Assembly (NCBI RefSeq): GCF_012273655.1
Contig: NZ_JAAWWP010000008.1
Span: 124,001 to 188,000, forward strand
Length of the DNA: 64,000 nucleotides
Origin: Streptomyces physcomitrii
Lineage (GTDB): Bacteria > Actinomycetota > Actinomycetes > Streptomycetales > Streptomycetaceae
Reading direction: 5' to 3'
The notes below the pieces were generated by a model that did no database searches, was not told where the DNA came from, and worked only from the letters and a program-made list of their open reading frames with translations. The position numbers and the translations under genes are program-made. This document shows, piece after piece, positions 59,955-64,000 of the stretch (position 1 is the stretch's first letter; each line of letters opens with the position of its first letter).

Positions 59955-60818
59955 ATGAGCATCGTCGTCACCGGAGCGAGCGGCCGGCTGGGGCGCCTCG
60001 TCGTCGAAGGGCTGCTGGCGCGCGTACCGGCAGCGGAGATCGTCGCCGTCGTGCGCGACCGGGCGAAGGCGGCGGAGTTCGCCGCCCGGGGAGTCGAGGT
60101 ACGCGTGGCCGACTACAGCGCGCCGGACTCGCTCTCCGGGGTCTTCGGACGCGGCGACCGGGTGCTGCTGATCTCCGGCAGCGAGGTCGGCCGGCGGATC
60201 GGGCAGCACCGGGCGGTGGTCGACGCGGCCGCGGCGGCGGGCGTCTCGCTCCTCGCGTACACCAGCCTGCTCGGCGCCCCGGCCACCCCCGAGGACTTCA
60301 TCCTCGCCGAGGAGCACAAGGCCACCGAGGCGATGGTGCGCGACTCCGGCCTGCCGTACGTACTGCTGCGCAACGGCTGGTACCACGAGAACCACACCGC
60401 GCAGCTGGACCAGGTCCTGGCGAGCGGGGCGGTGGTCTCCAGCGCCGGGGACGGCCGGATCGCCTCCGCCTCGCGCGCCGACTACGCGGACGCGGCCGTC
60501 GCCGTGCTCACCGGTGAGGGGCATGCCGGGCGGGCCTACGAGCTGAGCGGGGACGAGGACTGGGACTTCGCCGAGTTCGCGGCCGAGGTCGCCCGGCAGT
60601 CCGGCCGCGAGGTCGCGCTGCGGCCCGTGACGCCCGAGGAGCACCGGGCCGCGCTGCTCGGCGCGGAGCTGCCGGAACCGGTCGCCGACCTCATGGTCAA
60701 CATCGACTCCGCCGTCGCCCGCGGTGTCCTGGCCCGGCGCGAGAACGACCTCGCCCGGCTGATCGGCCGCCCGACCACCCCGCTCGCGGAGGCGATCGGC
60801 ACCGCGCTCAAGGGCTGA
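59955..60818 (+). CDS. NAD(P)H-binding oxidoreductase, QOR2/YtfG-like SDR
   Basis: An atypical short-chain dehydrogenase of 287 residues. The Rossmann motif GASGRLG is at its start, and the atypical-SDR segments VLLISGSEVGRR, LLAYTSLLG, YVLLRNGWYHEN and YELSGDEDWDF agree with the NmrA/QOR2 group that reduces quinones with NADPH. ATG at 59955 with GGGAGAGAG upstream. Divergent from the HxlR regulator, its likely repressor, so induction by quinones or electrophiles is expected. Confidence 0.9.
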   Translation: MSIVVTGASGRLGRLVVEGLLARVPAAEIVAVVRDRAKAAEFAARGVEVRVADYSAPDSLSGVFGRGDRVLLISGSEVGRRIGQHRAVVDAAAAAGVSLLAYTSLLGAPATPEDFILAEEHKATEAMVRDSGLPYVLLRNGWYHENHTAQLDQVLASGAVVSSAGDGRIASASRADYADAAVAVLTGEGHAGRAYELSGDEDWDFAEFAAEVARQSGREVALRPVTPEEHRAALLGAELPEPVADLMVNIDSAVARGVLARRENDLARLIGRPTTPLAEAIGTALKG

Positions 60819-60926
60819 ACGGGCGGAGGCGCAGGGGGAGCCACCGGCGTCCGGCGGGTGCGAATAGGGCCGAACTCGCAGGCACCGAAAGGCGGTTACG
60901 GCGCGCCCCCGACTGAGCCCGCCCGT

Positions 60927-62321
60927 TCAGGCCTCGGACGGGCGGGCCGACACCCGGGCGATCGGCAGGCAGGCGAGGGCGAGCAGGGCGCCGCCGAGGG
61001 CGAGGGTGCCGAAACCGGTGGCAGAGACGAAGAGCCCGGAGAGCAGTCCGCCCGCGGCGCCGGAGACCGCGATCGCCGTGTCCATGGTCCCCTGCACCGC
61101 CGCCCGGCGGTCGAGCGGTGTCGCCTCGGTGACCAGGGCGGTGCCGCTGACCAGGCCGAGGTTCCAGCCGAGGCCGAGCAGGACGAGCGCGAGGGCGAGA
61201 CCGGCGGTGCGGTGCGCGGGGGCGAAGGCGGCCAGGCTGCCCGCCGCCAGGAACACCGGGCCGCAGGCCGCGGCCACCCGCGCCGGTCCGAGCCGGTCGA
61301 CGAGCCGCCCGGTGAGCGGGGACGGCAGGTACATGGCGCCCACATGCAGGGCGATGACCAGTCCGGTGGCCCCGCCGCCGTGGCCGTGGTGGCTCATATG
61401 GACCGGGGTCATCGTCATCACCGCGATCATGACCAGCTGGGTGAGGACCATGACACCGGCCCCGGCGGCCAGACGCCTGCCGTCCCGGGTCCCCCAACTG
61501 CCGCCCGGGGCAACCCGTCTGCCGCCCGGGGTGCCCAAGTCCGCCTGCTGCTCCGTACGTTGGTGGGCCTTCGGTGGCGGCCCCGGCTCTTCCACCTTCG
61601 GCTCCGCACCCGCACCCGCACCCGCACCCGCACCCGCACCCGCGACAAACTCCGCCTCCCGCGCCGCCAGTTGCCTCGCCCTCAGCAGCGGGTCCGGGCG
61701 CAGGGCGAGGGCCAGGGTGAGGGCGGCCGCGGTATAGGCGACGGTGGCCAGGAGGAAGGGGCCGGACAACCGGGCCAGGCCCCAGTGCGCCGCCGCGTCC
61801 CCGGTGGCCTCAAGGAGGTTGGGGCCGGTGACCGCGCCCAGGGTGGTGGCGAAGAGCACGGTGCTGACCGCCCGGCCGCGCCGTGCGGGCGAGGCGAGGT
61901 CGGCCCCCGCGTACCGGGCCTGGAGGGTGGTCGCGGTACCGGCGCCGTAGACCAGGAGGGCGCCGAAGAGCAGGGCGGCGCTGTGCACGGCGGTCGCGAG
62001 CACCACGGCGAGGCTGCCGAGGGCGGCCACCGCGTATCCGGCGGTGAGCCCCGGTCTGCGGCCCCGGCGCTGGCTGAGGCGCCCGATGCCCAGCGCGCCG
62101 AGGGCGGCGCCGCCGGTGAAGAGCGCGGCGGGCACCCCGGCGAGCCGGGCCGAGCCCAGCATCCCGTCGGCGAGCAGGGCGCCCACGGTGATCCCCGCGG
62201 CCACGCCCGCGCCGCTGAGCAGTTGGGCCACCGCGAGGACGAGCAGGATCCGGCGCTGCTCCGGCGGCTCGGCGGGGGCTGCCGCGGGCCCTGGCCGCCG
62301 ACCGGTGCCGGTCTCCGTCAT
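60927..62321 (-). CDS. MFS efflux transporter
   Basis: A major facilitator protein of 464 residues with about 12 TM helices (VLAVAQLLSGAGVAAGITVG, LFTGGAALGALGIGRLSQRRG with the loop 2-3 basic motif). The central loop is long and low-complexity, including Gly-Ala repeats encoded by a hexamer at 61605-61640. A His-rich segment (VHMSHHGHGGG) sits between helices 7 and 8, as in the family members of similar length. The start overlaps the stop of the preceding gene (ATGA). It is the last gene of the ligase operon and probably exports its product. Confidence 0.85.
   Translation of the reverse strand: MTETGTGRRPGPAAAPAEPPEQRRILLVLAVAQLLSGAGVAAGITVGALLADGMLGSARLAGVPAALFTGGAALGALGIGRLSQRRGRRPGLTAGYAVAALGSLAVVLATAVHSAALLFGALLVYGAGTATTLQARYAGADLASPARRGRAVSTVLFATTLGAVTGPNLLEATGDAAAHWGLARLSGPFLLATVAYTAAALTLALALRPDPLLRARQLAAREAEFVAGAGAGAGAGAGAEPKVEEPGPPPKAHQRTEQQADLGTPGGRRVAPGGSWGTRDGRRLAAGAGVMVLTQLVMIAVMTMTPVHMSHHGHGGGATGLVIALHVGAMYLPSPLTGRLVDRLGPARVAAACGPVFLAAGSLAAFAPAHRTAGLALALVLLGLGWNLGLVSGTALVTEATPLDRRAAVQGTMDTAIAVSGAAGGLLSGLFVSATGFGTLALGGALLALACLPIARVSARPSEA
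61605..61640. repeat. Hexanucleotide tandem repeat (CGCACC) x6
   Basis: Six exact CGCACC units in the central loop of the MFS gene, encoding Gly-Ala repeats on the minus strand. Same unit, phase and codon use as the array at 20305-20352. Confidence 0.9.
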
Positions 62322-62959
62322 GCCGCGGTGCCCGCCCGGCCCCCGGTGCTCAACTCCCCTTGCCGCGCCTCCTGTTCGCCGGCCGCTTCGAGTGCGGCGA
62401 TCTCCGCGAGGGAGAGTCCGAGGTTGCGGTGGAGGAAGCGGACGATGGTCCAGTGCGGCAGCGCGCCCTCGTCGTAGGGGCCGAACTCCGCGCGGTACAG
62501 GGGGATCCAGCGCAGCGCCTCCTCGGCCAGCTGCTCCCGGCCGGGCCGCTCCTGGTAGTCCTCGTAGCCGATGCTGCGGTGCTCGATGAAGAAGCCGCCG
62601 GGCAGGCGCTGTTCGCACAGGGCGCGGTACTCGCGGGTCTGCAGGATCAGGTAGTGCCAGATCTCGTCGATCTCCTGCTCCACCGGGAGGAAGAGCCCGG
62701 CGAGCCGCTCGCGGTACCGGGAGACCAGGAAGAGGTAGCGCAGGCACTCGGTGACCTGGCGTTCCACGTACGGGCGGGGGTGCTCGGTGGTGGCGGTGAA
62801 GTGGCGCACCACCTCCTCGTGCAGCTCCGGGCCGAGGAGCCCGCGCAGGGCCTCGGCGCTCGTCCCCGCCGCCCGGGGCCCGGTCGGCGGTCCTGCCGGA
62901 CCCGCGGTGCCCGGTGTGGGGGATGTGCCCGGTGTGGGGGATGTGCTCGGTGCGCTCAT
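62318..62959 (-). CDS. GRDP-like WHYL-motif protein of unknown function
   Basis: A 213-residue soluble protein with a disordered first 35 residues (PTPGTSPTPGTAGPAGP). The core holds VEQEIDEIWHYLILQTREYR, a pattern seen in glycine-rich-domain-containing-protein-like families (normally D..WH.HML). GGFFIEHRSIGYEDYQERPG and LYRAEFGPYDEGALPHW follow. The conserved Asp/His/Tyr residues could bind a metal or act catalytically, but no activity is known. The stop overlaps the start of the MFS gene and it lies 12 bases after the adenylate-forming enzyme, so all three are one translationally coupled operon. Confidence 0.7.
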   Translation of the reverse strand: MSAPSTSPTPGTSPTPGTAGPAGPPTGPRAAGTSAEALRGLLGPELHEEVVRHFTATTEHPRPYVERQVTECLRYLFLVSRYRERLAGLFLPVEQEIDEIWHYLILQTREYRALCEQRLPGGFFIEHRSIGYEDYQERPGREQLAEEALRWIPLYRAEFGPYDEGALPHWTIVRFLHRNLGLSLAEIAALEAAGEQEARQGELSTGGRAGTAA

Positions 62960-62971
62960 GGTTCTCCGTCG

Positions 62972-64000
62972 TCAGCTGTGCGCGGCGAGCCAGGCGTACT
63001 TGCCGGACCTGCCGATCGGGATGTGGTCGCGGTGCGCCGCGCGACAGGGGCGTCCGGTCAGGCTTCCGGCCGCCTCGGCGAGTACGCGCTCCGCGGCGCC
63101 GTCCAGGGGCTCGCCGGTGAAGGTCGTATACGCCAGTTCCGCCCTCTCGCCCTCGTACAACCGGAGTTGGTGCTGGAAGACGCCGGGTGCCGCGGCGGCG
63201 ACCGCCTCGTCCAGGTCGCCCTGGGAGAGGGGGCCGTGCGGGGTGGGCAGCAGTTCCTTCTCCCGGCCGGTGAAGCGGGAGATCCGGGCCGGGTCCGGGC
63301 CCCCGTCGAGGGTGCGGACGACGTCCCCGGAGCGGTAGCGGATCAACGGCATGTACGGGTTGCGCAGGCTGGTCACGATGAGCGAGTACAGGCCGCTGTC
63401 CGGCACGGTCTCCAGGAGTTCGACGCTCATCCGGTCCAGGTACGGGTGGTAGGCGCCCTCGGCGTCGCTGTAGTAGAGGTAGCCGAGTTCGGTGCTGCCG
63501 AAGAGGTCGACGATCGGGCAGTCGAAGCGGGCGCGCAGAAAGCGGCGGACGGTGGCGGGCGTGTACTCGTAGGCGTGGATGATGCTCGCGGGGCGCGGGA
63601 AGTCCGCCCACAGGCCCCAGTCGGCAGCCTTGCGGACCAGGTGCGCGAGGTGGCTGGTCGAGCAGTCCAGGTGGTAGCGGCCGCTCGGGTGGGACGCCTG
63701 GACGGAGCGGATCTCCTCGATCATGCGGCCGACCTCCGCGCGGTCCCAGAGCGCCGGATCGAGGCTGAGGTTGAGGTAGACGGTGCGGGCGTCCAGGCGC
63801 CGGTCGTCCAGGGCGGGGGTGGCCGCCGGTTCGCCGCCGCGCTTTCTCGCGTTCACCCGCGCCACGTGCTCGGTGGCCATCACGGTGGTCAGGGAAACCC
63901 GCGGGCAGCCCGCTTCCCAGGTTTCCGCGATGTCCGGGTGCTCGCTCCACAGGCGGTAGTAGGAGTGGAGCAGGAAGTAGGGCGGGCGAATTATCTGCAT
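62972..64000 (-). CDS. PaaK/CapK-like adenylate-forming enzyme (5' end outside window)
   Basis: At least 342 residues of an AMP-forming ligase, cut by the right edge; the ATG at 64000 is probably internal, since the N-terminal part with the P-loop (TSGTTG type) is missing. Visible motifs are IVDLFGSTELGYLYYS (adenylate motif), PLIRYRSGDVVRTLDGG (A7/A8 area) and RISRFTGREKELLPTPHGPL (A8). The C-terminal small domain is VFQHQLRLYEGERAELAYTTF. The layout matches phenylacetate-CoA ligase/CapK relatives that activate an acid as its adenylate. Substrate unknown. First visible gene of the operon with the WHYL protein and the MFS exporter. Confidence 0.8.
   Translation of the reverse strand: MQIIRPPYFLLHSYYRLWSEHPDIAETWEAGCPRVSLTTVMATEHVARVNARKRGGEPAATPALDDRRLDARTVYLNLSLDPALWDRAEVGRMIEEIRSVQASHPSGRYHLDCSTSHLAHLVRKAADWGLWADFPRPASIIHAYEYTPATVRRFLRARFDCPIVDLFGSTELGYLYYSDAEGAYHPYLDRMSVELLETVPDSGLYSLIVTSLRNPYMPLIRYRSGDVVRTLDGGPDPARISRFTGREKELLPTPHGPLSQGDLDEAVAAAAPGVFQHQLRLYEGERAELAYTTFTGEPLDGAAERVLAEAAGSLTGRPCRAAHRDHIPIGRSGKYAWLAAHS

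Overview
The window is a stretch of a very GC-rich actinobacterial chromosome, almost certainly Streptomyces. The supporting signs are extreme third-position G/C, many GTG and a few TTG starts with purine-rich ribosome sites, strong GC hairpin terminators, three ECF sigma factors, UTRA/GntR regulators, an ECF42 sigma factor beside a DGPF protein, and Streptomyces-type secreted enzymes. There is no rRNA, CRISPR array, insertion sequence or integrase. One tRNA gene is present (tRNA-Arg, anticodon TCT). Both end genes are cut by the window: an M1 aminopeptidase at the left and a PaaK/CapK-like adenylate-forming enzyme at the right.

Layout. 1-13.5 kb: end of a first aminopeptidase N, an AbiEi-like protein, a secreted serine hydrolase, a metallophosphoesterase, a large secreted subtilase, a small secreted protein, and the DGPF/ECF42 sigma pair. 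13.1-16.2 kb: a regulator patch with a UTRA-only protein, a full GntR/UTRA repressor with perfect palindromic operators, and a divergent Cys-rich protein. 16.5-25.3 kb: a GH16 glucanase, an alpha/beta hydrolase divergent from a MerR regulator, a SugE/Gdx exporter, an ECF sigma factor with a membrane partner, asd, and a second, complete pepN. 25.6-31 kb: a small membrane protein, malQ with a small repeat protein ahead of it, an HNH nuclease and an MscS channel.

31.5-42.6 kb is the most interesting part. It is one co-directional run: GlnX-like four-TM sensor, GlnH-like binding protein, coiled-coil protein, PknG kinase, PP2C phosphatase, von Willebrand A protein, FHA protein. In mycobacteria GlnX-GlnH-PknG senses amino acids and signals through an FHA protein. 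Here the module seems extended with a phosphatase, its own FHA protein and two further partners, and three members carry paired zinc ribbons.

42.8-55.5 kb: an O-methyltransferase, a truncated haemoglobin, a thioesterase, the ABC-F protein EttA, a surface thioester-domain protein that lacks its thioester cysteine, a glutamine-tailed SSB, two dynamin-like GTPases, the tRNA and a secreted protein. 55.6-64 kb: a Ser/Thr kinase divergent from a secreted-protein/ECF-sigma pair, a DUF4118 membrane protein, an HxlR regulator divergent from an NAD(P)-binding oxidoreductase, and a translationally coupled MFS / WHYL-motif protein / adenylate-forming ligase operon that could be a small uncharacterised pathway.

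Short tandem repeats are common both between and inside genes (6, 9, 15, 24 and 36 bp units).
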